This document shows positions 1-12,597 of a stretch of 64,000 bases of DNA, in pieces. This DNA comes from Myxocyprinus asiaticus. Taxonomy: Eukaryota; Chordata; Actinopteri; Cypriniformes; Catostomidae. The position numbers were made by a program, and so were the translations under genes. Every line of letters starts with the position of its first letter. Position 1 is the first letter of the stretch. The notes under the pieces are model-generated. The model saw nothing but the letters and a program-made list of their open reading frames with translations, was not told the origin of the DNA and did not search any database. Location of the stretch: contig NC_059387.1 in assembly GCF_019703515.2 (NCBI RefSeq), forward strand, positions 33,946,877 to 34,010,876. The letters are read 5' to 3'.

Positions 1-1878
1 GATGACCCAAATCACATGGTTAATGCAAGCTCTGCCAATTTAATTGTACCCTTTGAGCAAGACACTTAGCCTCGGTTACTCTAGGTTTAATTGTCTCTAT
101 TATATGTATAACGTAAGTTGCTTTGGAAAGAAGTGGCTGGTGAATACTTACAAATTTGAAAAACAAAAAAATCGTAAAAACATATCACAATAAGCATCAG
201 CAGTTCATTTCAGGATTTTTGAAACAATCATTAATGAAATTAGTCTATTGAATGGGTCTTACAAATAAAATTAGATTTAAGACATATCAGATGCGCTTAT
301 CCAGATGACTTCTTTCAACAGGTGACAAACTGAAATGCACTAACTATTATTTTTTATGCAGTAACTTTTTAAGATGTAACTTGATTCAGTCCAGTAACTT
401 TTACACAGTAACTTGATTTAATGCAGTAACCTTTATGCAGTAACTTTTTATGCAGTAATTATTTTTATGCAGTAACTTTGTATGCAGTAGCTTGATTTAA
501 TGCAGTAATTATTTTTATGCAGTAACTTTGTATGCAGTAGCTTGATTTAATGCAGTAACTTTTTTTATGCAGTAACTTTGTATGCAGTAGCTTGATTTAA
601 TGCAGTAATTATTTTTATGCAGTAACTTTGTATGCAGTAGCTTGATTTAATGCAGTAACTTTTTTTATGCAGTAACTTTGTATGCAGTAGCTTGATTTTA
701 ATGCAGTAACTTTTTTATGCAGTAACTTTGTATGCAGTAGCTTGATTTAATGCAGTAATTATTTTTATGCAGTAACTTTGTATGCAGTAGCTTGATTTAA
801 TGCAGTAACCTTTATGAAGTAACTTGAATTATTGCAGTAACTGTTTATGCAGAAACTTTAATGCACCAACTTTTTTATGCAGTATCTTTATTTAATGCAG
901 TAACTTTTATGCAGTAGCTTTATTTTATGCAGGAACTTTTTATGCAGTAACATCATTTAATGCAGTAACTTTTTATGCAGTAACTGAAATACACCAACTT
1001 TTTTATGCAGTAACTTTATTTAATGCAAGAACTTTTTATTCTGTAACTTGATTTAACCCATTAACTTTAATGAAGTAACTTAAAGTAATGCAGTGACTTT
1101 TCATGCAGTGATTTTATTTAATTCAGTAACTTTTTTATGCAGTAACTTGATTTAATGCAGGAATGTTTTGATGCAGTATCTCTATCTTGGAGATGCGCAT
1201 CACATCAAATTAACACAGAGATTATCCAAAGCACATTGTGATTTGTGGCCAAATTTGAATTTACATGTTCCTTAAATTTCTCAACATTGGTATAAGAATT
1301 ACATTATAACCAAGTATTGATATTTGCTGATAAAAGTTTGAGAAATTTGTGCTAATCAGCCAGAACTTTCATTGATTACTAATGAATATATTATAATGAA
1401 TATGATTAGTAATGAATGAAATATTGAGATATTGTGTTGTTCACTTGCTGATTGTTTCCTTTTTTAGATTTTTGGTTTTAAACGGTGCTATTCTGACCTG
1501 TTACCAATAGTGCTGTTAATATATAATTGGCTATTTTCAATCCTCTTATTCTTATAAATGTCATTAGCTAAATAGAATTGCCAAACACTTCCCTGTCTTT
1601 CATTGGTTGTACAAACAGACAGTCCCACCTCAAACTAATGCAATTGGTTGAGCCAGTTATTGTTGTGTTGGGCTGGTCAGGATGCTCAGACAATGCAATG
1701 TTTTAAAATCACAGTGTTTACAGTAAACCTTTCAAGGAAATTGACCTACGAATGGCTTACTTAAAGTTGTTTCTGCATATTAAACTGGGATAGGAGACAT
1801 TTTTATATAAATCACGTTTAACTAACTTTATTAACTTTACCCCTTTAACAGTTATTCTTTCATTCTTTTCCTTGTCAG
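1..1878. other. upstream AT-rich region
   Basis: No gene is seen. It contains the 50-bp tandem array at about 330-1160, followed by unique AT-rich sequence up to the acceptor at 1877-1878. No TATA box or CpG-rich promoter is evident, so the true first exon of shank1 is probably outside the window. Confidence 0.4.
330..1160. repeat. ATGCAGTAACTT minisatellite with 50-bp higher-order period
   Basis: Submotifs of about 16-17 bp (ATGCAGTAACTTTGT, ATGCAGTAGCTTGATTTA, ATGCAGTAATTATTTT) form a 50-bp unit. TATGCAGTAG recurs at 481, 531, 581, 631, 681, 731 and 781. Flanks are degenerate copies of the short monomer. Confidence 0.92.
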
Positions 1879-1912
1879 TCTGTCTAACATTAAGGTGAAG
1901 GCGATACACACC

Positions 1913-1948
1913 ATGATGCAACACAATGACGGCAAAGGTGATTGCTGA
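1913..1948 (+). promoter_or_regulatory. overlapping upstream ORF of shank1
   Basis: ATG ATG at 1913-1918 opens an 11-codon frame ending TGA at 1946-1948. It overlaps the shank1 start (1926) in another frame. Such an overlapping uORF would be expected to lower initiation at the main ATG. Whether the transcript includes this segment is inferred from the acceptor at 1878. Confidence 0.45.
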
Positions 1949-2393
1949 CACATTGCAGCAAAGGATGCTGGGTAATACCAAACGTTTTTTCAGCAGTGCG
2001 GATGAGAAAGATGACGAGGATGAGGAAGATGAGGAGGAGAGATTGAAGAGAGGGAAACAAAATGGGATGATAGATGTGGAAGAAAAGGAACACCATAACC
2101 ACGGTGGACGCAAGGCAGAGGGGTCAAAGCCTGCAGCCATTGTGATTGGATGGCAAAGAGGAGACAGACAGCCCAGGATGGTCAATTCTGCCCAAAGAGG
2201 AATTCCTCATTTGCCCAGTCAGCCAACGCTTTATCATCAGATGACCAATCAGCCGCAGTATCATCCGGTCCTGACCAATCAGCAGGCACGGAGGCGTCTC
2301 ATGGAGCGGAGTATGACCACAGTCACGCCTGTAGAAGACTCGCACCTCGCCATCATGTTGTTCCGCATTGGCATACCTGATATCAAACAAACG
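1926..2393 (+). CDS. shank1: shank1 exon 1: acidic N-terminus and start of SPN domain
   Basis: Encodes residues 1-156. The ATG at 1926 has an in-frame TGA upstream at 1914-1916, which supports it as the start. A strong acceptor-like tract ending AG at 1877-1878 suggests the exon begins at 1879 with a short 5' UTR. The N-terminus has a run of Asp/Glu ([14 protein letters not shown]) and is poorly conserved. The last part, [17 protein letters not shown], is the first strand region of the SHANK N-terminal (SPN, ubiquitin-like) domain. Donor is ACG|GTCTGT, phase 0. Confidence 0.9.
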
Positions 2394-5115
2394 GTCTGTA
2401 AATTTCTGTTCACGTATATTCAGACGCACCTGCAGTATGCTTTCCCAGTGTACTTTCTTAATGTACTTTTTTGCAAAAATTGACAATATGTCAGTAGGTC
2501 CATGAAAGAATCTTGTTAAGGAAGAACTTTTTTATTTTTGGGTGAAGTGTCCCTTTAATACCTAATTTCCCTTATTCAGTTAGATTAAATGGAGAGCAAA
2601 CAGAGACTTAATCTCACAGTTTTTCTCTTTCAAGAACAAATGATCTGAGCTTTGCTATCCACATATCTCAAGCCATGTCGACATTTAATTTCCTGCTGGA
2701 TATGAACTGTAGATATCAAGGATTTAATTTTCAGCAGTTAAAATGTTAATTAAAATGTTTTGATATGAGTAATTTCACTCATCATCAATGCAGTTCTTAT
2801 TAGTAAAAATCATCATTTCATTTCAATAATTGCATTGCTACTAGTACAAATATCCATTCCTTATATATATATATATATCTGGATATGGATTTTGGATATC
2901 AATAAATTGGAGAGTAATTAACCCATATGTTGTGTTCAGGTCATTTTGACCAGTTGTTTTTTTATTTTTTATTTCACAATCCAATTGGAATAAATTTCCT
3001 TGACTTTGCTCACATATGGTATCTAAAAACACACAAAAAGATTTGACCATTTTCGTTACAATTTGTAGGTTTTATTTCACATTGTTACACCTGTTGTGTT
3101 CTCGGTCAAAAATGACCGGCCATTGGAAATGAATAGGCGGGGCTACAATAAATAAATAAATAAAATAGTGTTCATGAGCCTGTCCAACCATCTGATGAGC
3201 ACATATGTGCATGTGTACTTACACACATACTCATACACACACTCATACCAACCCCCCCCCCCCTCCACACACACACAAACACACACATACACTTTGTTGT
3301 CCAAGGCAACTTCTGAACTAATCTTGACCACACAGGATATATATAAAAAAATATTAGAGCAATGTGTTTTTGGACTTTTCACATTCTCACAAAGAGTAAG
3401 AACAATGTTTGCTAATATACAGAGACTTTCTCTTGTATCAGGTCAATGAAGCCTGCTATTAATACGTTCCAAAACGAAGTACAAAACCTGTGCTAATTTC
3501 TAGAAATAAAGTTAACAAAAAGATCTAATGCAATATCTAGTGAAAATATATTCATAATGAGAGATTTATATACTGTACATTTTAATGGGCCGGTCATTTT
3601 TGACCGGGAACACCACAAGTGTGACTTTTTTCCATTTTCTTTTCTTTTTTTTTTACAAAATAAAAGAGTTAAAAAAAATAATTTCTGGTTAAACAGTAAA
3701 ACAAAGTAGTGGGATAAACAGAACAGAAAATTATATGTATGGCATTTAATATAGTAAAAATATACATTAAAAACACTTTTAACACAAAAATTGAGTGACA
3801 TTAGCTCAGGTAATTTAGGCCTATTGTCAATAAATTCCAAAAAGAGGTACAAAACCTGTTCTAGTTACTAGAAATCAAGTTGAAAAAAAAAAAAAAAGAT
3901 CTAATGCAATATTTAGTGATAATACAGTACAGTGTATATGGATTATGTGAGATTCATAAAACATTTAAACAAAAGGAGTGGTAGCCAATGAGGAACACAG
4001 CACAAGGGTTAAAGATATCTAAAAAGGCTTTATTACTAGTTACAATCACATTATACATATCAGAAATTAACAATGCCACAAGTGAAAACCAATTTACCGA
4101 TATCAAAAATTAATTTTTACTAGTGAAATTGGAATTTCAGCTAGTAAGAAATTAATACAAAATTAATGCATAATTATATCCGTAATTGCTTTTTGAATAG
4201 AAGTGGATGAAAAAATCATTGTGAAATTCTACTAGTGAAAAATGCAATTACATACAGTATATTAAGAATAGAGATTATTTACAGGTTCAAATATAATTTC
4301 TGACATCAAGAATGAACTGTTGTACTAGTGCAAATTTTTCAGCATTTTCACTGGTAGTAATTCTGTTCCTTATATCAAGAATGACCATTCAACTAGTGAA
4401 ATTTTGAATTGTTAATATTTATAATTAATATCCTGCGTATGATTAAATGTCAAAATGACGTGCGATAATCCACATTGATTGTAAAGCTCTATACTCTTAC
4501 TACATGTCAACAATTGACTCATTTATGTCTATTTTAATTCCTCTGAAGGAATTTTAAGAGAAGCATCTGAGAAAAAGTTGATACATAACTGAAACTGAGA
4601 ACTCCATTAAGTTTCTTGAGAAACGAAAGCGCAAAAACTAATCAAAGCAATTTTTCTCTACAATATCAAAAGCATAATGTGGTTTCCTTCACTGAACTAA
4701 TAAGTCAATGCAGACACTCACTTACTCCTAAACACACACTTACACACGTACACACAATTTAATATATACTCTAGGTCCGTTGTGTCTCCCAGCAGTGGAG
4801 TACGGGACTGAGACATTAGTGGAAAATTAAAAACAAGTTAATTGGAACATGGGAATTCTTAATGAAGGAATATTTAGTGTGTGTTTACATGAGCGTGTGT
4901 ATAAAGCTCAAGAGGTTGCGCAAGACGTTATTCACTTTAATATGCACGTTATGTTTTATGTAAGATGTCTTTTAAAAAGCTTTCTGAAAGGGCTTCTTAA
5001 AATGATCAATTACTTTTCAAGTGCAAACCCCTTCTTTTTCATTTTGAATTCAACAGGTGTCATAATTATTTTTAATGTAGGGAATGTTCCAAGTTTAATT
5101 ACCACAGGAAAATGG

Positions 5116-5195
<80 letters not shown>

Positions 5196-8100
5196 GTGGC
5201 AGGGCGGAGGGCGGGGCCGGACCTTGATGCTGCCCTGCCACAACAGCATATACAGGTGCATCTCAATAAATTAGAATGTCGTGGAAAAGTTCATTTATTT
5301 CAGTAATTCAACTCAAATTGTGAAACTCGTGTATTAAATAAATTCAATGCACACAGACTGAAGTAGTTTAAGTCTTTGGTTCTTTTAATTGTGATGATTT
5401 TGGCTCACATTTAACAAAAACCCACCAATTCACTATCTCAAAAAATTAGAATATGGTGACATGCCAATCAGCTAATCAACTCAAAACACCTGCAAAGGTT
5501 TCCTGAGCCTTCAAAATGGTCTCTCAGTTTAGTTCACTAGGCTACACAATCATGGGGAAGACTGCTGATCTGACAGTTGTCCAGAAGACAATCATTGACA
5601 CCCTTCACAAGGAGGGTAAGCCACAAACATTCATTGCCAAAGAAGCTGGCTGTTCACAGAGTGCTGTATCCAAGCATGTTAACAGAAAGTTGAGTGGAAG
5701 GAAAAAGTGTGGAAGAAAAAGATGCACAACCAACCAAGAGAACCGCAGCCTTATGAGGATTGTCAAGCAAAATCGATTCAAGAATTTGGGTGAACTTCAC
5801 AAGGAATGGACTGAGGCTGGGGTCAAGGCATCAAGAGCCACCACACACAGACATGTCAAGGAATTTGGCTACAGTTGTCGTATTCCTCTTGTTAAGCCAT
5901 TCCTGAACCATAGACAACGTCAGAGGCATCTTACCTGGGCTAAGGAGAAGAAGAACTGGACTGTTGCCCAGTGGTCCAAAGTCCTCTTTGCAGATGAGAG
6001 CAAGTTTTGTATTTCATTTGGAAACCAAAGTCCTAGAGTCTGGAGGAAGGGTGGAGAAGCTCATAGCCCAAGTTGTTTGAAGTCCAGTGTTAAGTTTCCA
6101 CAGTCTGTGATGATTTGGGGTGCAATGTCATCTGCTGGTGTTGGTCCATTGTGTTTACCAAGTATTGAGTACATATACAGTAAATGAACATACTTTCCAG
6201 AAGGCCAACAATTCACTAAAAATGTTTTTTTTATTGGTCTTATGATGTATTCTAATTTGTTGAGATAGTGAATTGGTGGGTTTTTGTTAAATGTGAGCCA
6301 AAATCATCACAATTAAAAGAATCAAAGACTTAAACTACTTCAGTCTGTGTGCATTGAATTTATTTAATACACAAGTTTCACAATTTGAGTTGAATTACTG
6401 AAATAAATGAACTTTTCCACGACATTCTAATTTATTGAGATGCACCTGTGTGTGTGTATATATATATGAAAATACTTTTACTACATTTACAATAGAAGTC
6501 TATGGCGCAAGGCATTGCACAGAGATAAATGTCTGTGGCGACATTTTTGAAAAATGACTTCATGCGGTTCATTAAACGTATTGCGGCAGTTCCGAGGTGA
6601 AATGTCCACCGAGTGGCAATAAAAGCAAGTTAAATGTTCATCCAAACAGATGAGATTTTAAAAGTTAATGCTTTATTGAGTTTCAAATCAACAAAACCGA
6701 CCTCCCTACCCTAAACATTAAACTGATAGTCCCATATAAAGCAAATGTGACATGAAAAATGTACTAATCTTGTCTAAGTTACAGTGTATTCAAACTTTCA
6801 GCTCATGTCATGACCGTGTAAATCCAGCAAACAGGGTAACTTTCGGTTCCTGTGTGCAGGGATATGAGAAAGGGACCTATTGTAGCAAATTCCACCCACA
6901 GGAATTACATTGACAGTGCACAATCAGACATCCATCCACCTAGAAAATTAGTTTTACAGCTCATTTTTGTATGGAAGAATTGATGTAAAAATATGAGCTG
7001 CTTTCAAACCCAATGATGCACTTGCTGTAAATGCGAATATCACAGATGTTGTCCATGGAGCTTAACTTGTTTTGAACCCAGAACAGTCCTTTAAGCCTGT
7101 TAAATCTTTTGTGTTTATACTCTCTCCCTCTATTCATCCCTGTTTTCTCTTGCTCCATCTGTAGAAGTGTTTGCGGTTTGATCCCGATGCCTCTGTTTGG
7201 ATTGCGAAGCAGCAGATAATTTGCACCCTCAGTGAGTCGTTGTGGGACGTTTACAATTATGGCCTTTTCCAGCCAGCGGGAGACAGACGAGATGCTAAGT
7301 TCCTGGAGGAAGAGCGCTTGCTTGGAGAATTCTCACAGTCCGTGGAGAAGGGAGTGCCCTACCTGGAGGTGCTGGAGCAAACTTTAAATCACACAGATTG
7401 CCACATATCCTCAGAATATTCCTCTAAGCTAGAGTACATCACCCAGGGGCCTATTATGAGAGTGCTAACGCTATGTGCAGCACTATGCAATAATTCATAA
7501 GCGCAAAGTCAGCAGGCATGGCGATTACTTTTAGTAATTTCGTGCAAGCATGCACTAAGTCTAGGCGCAAATGGGCTTGGTGAAATTGCGTACGCAATGT
7601 GCTAATGGGCTGGGTCAAGTGCAGTTTAATTATAAGGTTCCTCCGGTTATTGCACCGTCTGCATCCTGTTATATTATCCATTCCCTGACAAGCACCAGTG
7701 ATATAAACAAAGACAGCACATTCATAAGAAGTTGGTGGTGTAAATGGACTCTATGCAATAGAATAGAAATATGGACTTACGTTCTTGTTGAAAGTCAGGC
7801 ATATTTCATACGCATGGAAAATGTGGTTCTCACCAAGATTTTGATTTACACCCCCTTAAAGGAAAATTCCAGGTTCAATACAAGTTAAGCTCAATCGACA
7901 GCATGTATGGAAAAAAAGTTTACTTTGACTCGTCCCTCATTTGTTCCAGAACACTCCAGTGAGACACTTACAATGGAAGTCAATGGCGGTCAATCTGTAA
8001 ACGTTAAAATACTCACTACTTAAAAAGGATAGCCACATGACGTAAATAATACGTGTGGTAACATCATTTTAGTGTGATAAAATCACTTACTAATCTTTTC

Positions 8101-11100
8101 TGTGTAAAGTTACAACTTCAAAGTTACAACAACAAGTTTACAACTTCGTTACCATGACGATGTAATGTCAACAAACCCTAAAACAACTGTAAAAATGACA
8201 ATTTAAACAACTTTACAGCTCAAATAATACATGAGTTTTAACAGAAGAATCAGTGTAAGTGCTTTTATAGAATTATAAGCTTCATGTTTCTGTGCTTAAA
8301 CGTTACCAAAATTGGCCCCATTCACTTCCATTGTAAGTGCCTCACTGTAACCTCCATTTTTGTTCTTTTTTAAGAGAAGGAGAGACGAGTGAAAATAAAT
8401 GTTTGTGGTAATCAATATTATGCCACAAATGCTGACGATTGAGCTTAACTTGTGTTAAACCGGAACATTCCGTTAAATTACAGAGAATGTAAGTGTTATT
8501 AATCATATTCATCAAGCGACACAGAAATCATGGCTAGTTTTAACAGTGATTACATCGGCCTTCCAGGTTAGGATGTGAATCAAGGGATCATTTCTTTGTT
8601 TGTTTGCACGCACTTCACTTCTACCAGTCGATTTATTGAAACACAAAAAACTTAAACCAAAAATATTTCTAAATTCAAATTACATTTCAAATTAAACAAA
8701 AAACATAATTAAAATAAACAAGCGGTCAAACAAATCATACAAATAACGACCTCCCTAAATCCAAACATTTTACCCTCTCCAACTTCTTCCACCGGCCTCT
8801 TGTAGTGAATTAAAAATCACTCTACAACAACAGGTGGAAAAATACCAATACAAATTATATGAGAAATACAATTATAAAAATATATACACAAAAATAATAA
8901 TAATTAAAAAATAAACCATGACTTCTACAAAGTTTAACACAAATCTCAACAATGTTTGCAATAATAATCGTCAGGGACATCATTTGATATTCCACTATGG
9001 GGCCTGGGTAGCTCAGTGGTAAAGACGTGGTAAACTCCCCTGGTAAACTCCCCTGGAGTTTGCTAGTTTGCTAGTTCAAATCCCAGGGAGTGCTGAGTGA
9101 CTCCAGCCAGGTCTCCTAAGCAACCAAATTGGCCTGGTTGCTAGGGAGGGTAGAGTCACATGGGGTAACCTCCTTGTGGTCGCTATAATGTGGTTCCTTC
9201 TCAGTGGGGCACGTGGTGAGTTGAGCGTGGTAGAAGCCTCCACACGCACTATGGCTCAACAAGCCACATGATAAGATGTGCAGGTTGACGGTCTCAGACA
9301 CGGAGGCAACTGGGATTCGTCCTCCGCCACCCGGATTGAGGCGAATCACTATGCAACCACGAGGACTTAACAAGCACATTGGGAATTGGGCATTCCAAAT
9401 TGGGAGAGGAAAAAAAAAAAATATTCCACTATATTTTCAGAGTTTGGACAAGTTTATTACCACCTGCTGGTGGAATCTCCAAACTGCAGATGCAGGAACT
9501 GAATTTAGACTTTTCACTGAAAACAGACCTATTCCTATAAATTGCGCCTCTTCATTAGCACAATACACCCACAGACAGCGCAAACACTCCCACCCACGCC
9601 TACATGCACTTTACGCTGGCACGGAAATTACACTTTGAATTAGCACTCTCAAAAAACATAGAGCCCTCAAAATGCTTCTAAGTCTAATAACCTAAAATGA
9701 GTGTGTCACTAGTATTTTACTAACTGAAACAGGAAATGTTTCACGAGTCCTAGTTCATGAATGCTTATGAGAAAATTTTCCATCCTGTTTACGTACTCTG
9801 GTATAGATGTTCTTTTCATTTGTTTGTTTCACCAATAGCTGCATTAGTTAGTTAGAATTTAAAAGGGGGTTTTATTTGTTAGTGTTGTTTTAGAAATATA
9901 ATATATATGTGTGGATGTAGATGTGAACAGAAAAGTCCTTTCAGCCACTGCTAAAGTCTCGTTTTAAGTGGATGCTCATTTATCACTGACTCTTAGCTCC
10001 TCTTTGTCTTGTAAACTTTGTTCAAACTCTATTTTTTCCTCCTCTCCTGTGTCTTCACAGTTCAGATACAAGACACGAGTCTACAAACAGACAAACCTGG
10101 ATGAGAAACAACTTGCAAAGTTGCACACCAAGGTGCAATGTAAAAAAAAAACATATACAGAAAAGTATTATGTGTCTAGCTGTGGTCAAAATATGGAAAG
10201 CACTGCAATGAAAGGATGTAATGTGTCTCTCTGTGTTTGGCTCCATCTTCAGGCCAATCTGAAGAAGTTCCTGGATTATGTTCAGTGTGGAGCCGTGGAG
10301 AAGTTGAGTAAAGCTCTGGAGAAGGGACTCGATCCAAACTACCACGACACTGAGAGCGGAGGTGCGATACACAGACAGTCCTATACTGAATTATTATTTT
10401 CAGGTGAACCATCCCTTTAATTCTCACTCTTGGATGACAAATTCCCAAGTGTCAAAAGAGTTTAGGCTTCTGCAGTCCAAAATGTTCAAACACTGCAACC
10501 ATTTTATATTTGTTAAAACCTGATGTGAACACAGAGGTTGAAACATCTGATTTCAGGAAATGAAGGTTTATTGTGGATTTCTGGAAATCCAAGTGTGCTC
10601 ATCTAATTCTCTGGTGAAACCATTTCACACTTTCAGTTCTCATGACCATCATTCTGTGGTCAACGTTTCCCTGTCAGAATCTTCTCATGTCTTTGACCAT
10701 CGACTCCAAGCTTATTGCGTTCCTTGCAGTCTCTTACTGTCAACTATCATGTTCTCAATGGAGGGGAAAAGGGGAAAAGCAATGAAACTATGCTATTCTT
10801 GGTGGTATAATATAAAACACACAGACTCCTGATTTTTGCTTCTTTTTTCTTTATTGTTTTGTTTATTGTTCTGAAACATTTGTAAAAGCTATTTTTGTAG
10901 CAAACTTGCACTTTATACGTTTACCACAAAGCTCATTGTATGGTCAGATATGAGTTTGTAGCACACTATCGTGCTGTGCACCATTAAAACATTAAGTATG
11001 TTGCTTGTTACTCTGAAAAGACAGTGTTTCTCCATACTGTCTCTACAATCTCTCGTTCTCTTCCTGTGTTTCTCTCAGAGACTCCTCTTAGTCTGGCGGT

Positions 11101-11290
11101 TCAGGGGAGTTTGAGCGTGGAAGGAATCCGTGTTCTGGTGCTGAATGGGGCCCATGTGGATTTCCGGTCCAGAGACGGTCTCACACCCCTCCATAAAGCC
11201 GTTAGAGCTCACAACCAATCAGCACTGCTGGTACAAACACACTGAGAAACATACACAGAGTTCATTCACAGCAGGCCTTTCGTGTATTTA

Positions 11291-11348
<58 letters not shown>

Positions 11349-11968
11349 CGTCTGCCTGTCTGTGTTTCATAGCAGCAACCTAGCAATGCCCTAGCAGCCA
11401 CCTAGAACACCTAGAACACCCTAGCAACACACTAGCAATCAGTACTGCTGGTACAATCCACCTAGCAACACCCTAGCGACCACCCAGAAACCACTACCAA
11501 CTGCCTAGAGACCACCCAGAACACCCTAGCAACCACCTAGCAATACCCTAGTGACCACCCAGAAAATCCTAGCAACCACCTAGCAACGCCCTAGTAACCA
11601 CTCAGAACACCCAAGCATCTGCCCAGCAACCACCCAAAACACCCTAGCAATTGTCTTGCAACACCCTTGTGACCCTCCAGAATACCCTAGCAGCCACCTA
11701 GCAACCACCTAGCAATGCCCTTGTGACCACCCAGAACACTCTAGCAATACTATAGCAACCACCTAGCAATGCCCTAGTGACCACCAAAAACACCCTAGCA
11801 ACCAATTTGCAACAACATAGCAACCACCCAGAACACCCTAGCAACACCTAGCAACCACCTATAAACGCCTTAGCAACCATCCAGAACACTCTAAAAACTG
11901 CCTTAGCAATGCCTTAGAGACTACCAAAATCACCTTAGCAACCACCTCTCTGTTTTTTTGTCTGTCTG

Positions 11969-12019
<51 letters not shown>

Positions 12020-12022
12020 GTA

Positions 12023-12075
<53 letters not shown>

Positions 12076-12080
12076 GTCTC

Positions 12081-12118
<38 letters not shown>

Positions 12119-12538
12119 TTCATAGCAGTCACCTAGCAACGCCCTAGCAGCCACCTAGAACACCCTAGCAACACACTAGCAATAAGCACTGCTGGTACAA
12201 ACCACATAGAAACACCCTAGTGACCAACTAGAAACCCCTAGCAACTGCCTAGAGACCACCCAGAACACCCTGGCAACCACCTAGCAACACCATATTAACC
12301 ACTCAGAACACTGAAGCAACTGCCTAGCAACCACCCAGAACACCCTAGCAGCCACCTAGCAACGCCCTAGTGACCACCCGGAACACTCTAGCAATGCCCT
12401 AGCAACCACCTAGCAATGCCCTAGTGACCATCAAGAACACCCTAGCAACCACCTAGCAACCACCAGAACACTCTAGCAACTGCCTAGCAACGCCCTTGAG
12501 ACTACCCAAATCACCTTAGCAACCGCCTGTCTGTCTCT

Positions 12539-12597
<59 letters not shown>

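Noticed and set aside
330..1160. CRISPR-like array
   Set aside because: Repeats are adjacent and diverged, without unique spacers, in a eukaryotic genome.
7171..7500. Unspliced continuation of shank1 exon 2 past 7368
   Set aside because: Residues after VPYLE lose all similarity, while exon 3 (FRYKTRVYK) joins exactly at the GTGCTG donor.
8999..9420. tRNA gene
   Set aside because: A and B boxes are present but the cloverleaf is not maintained, and a 400-bp SINE body, A-rich tail and target duplications follow. The same applies to the other four copies.
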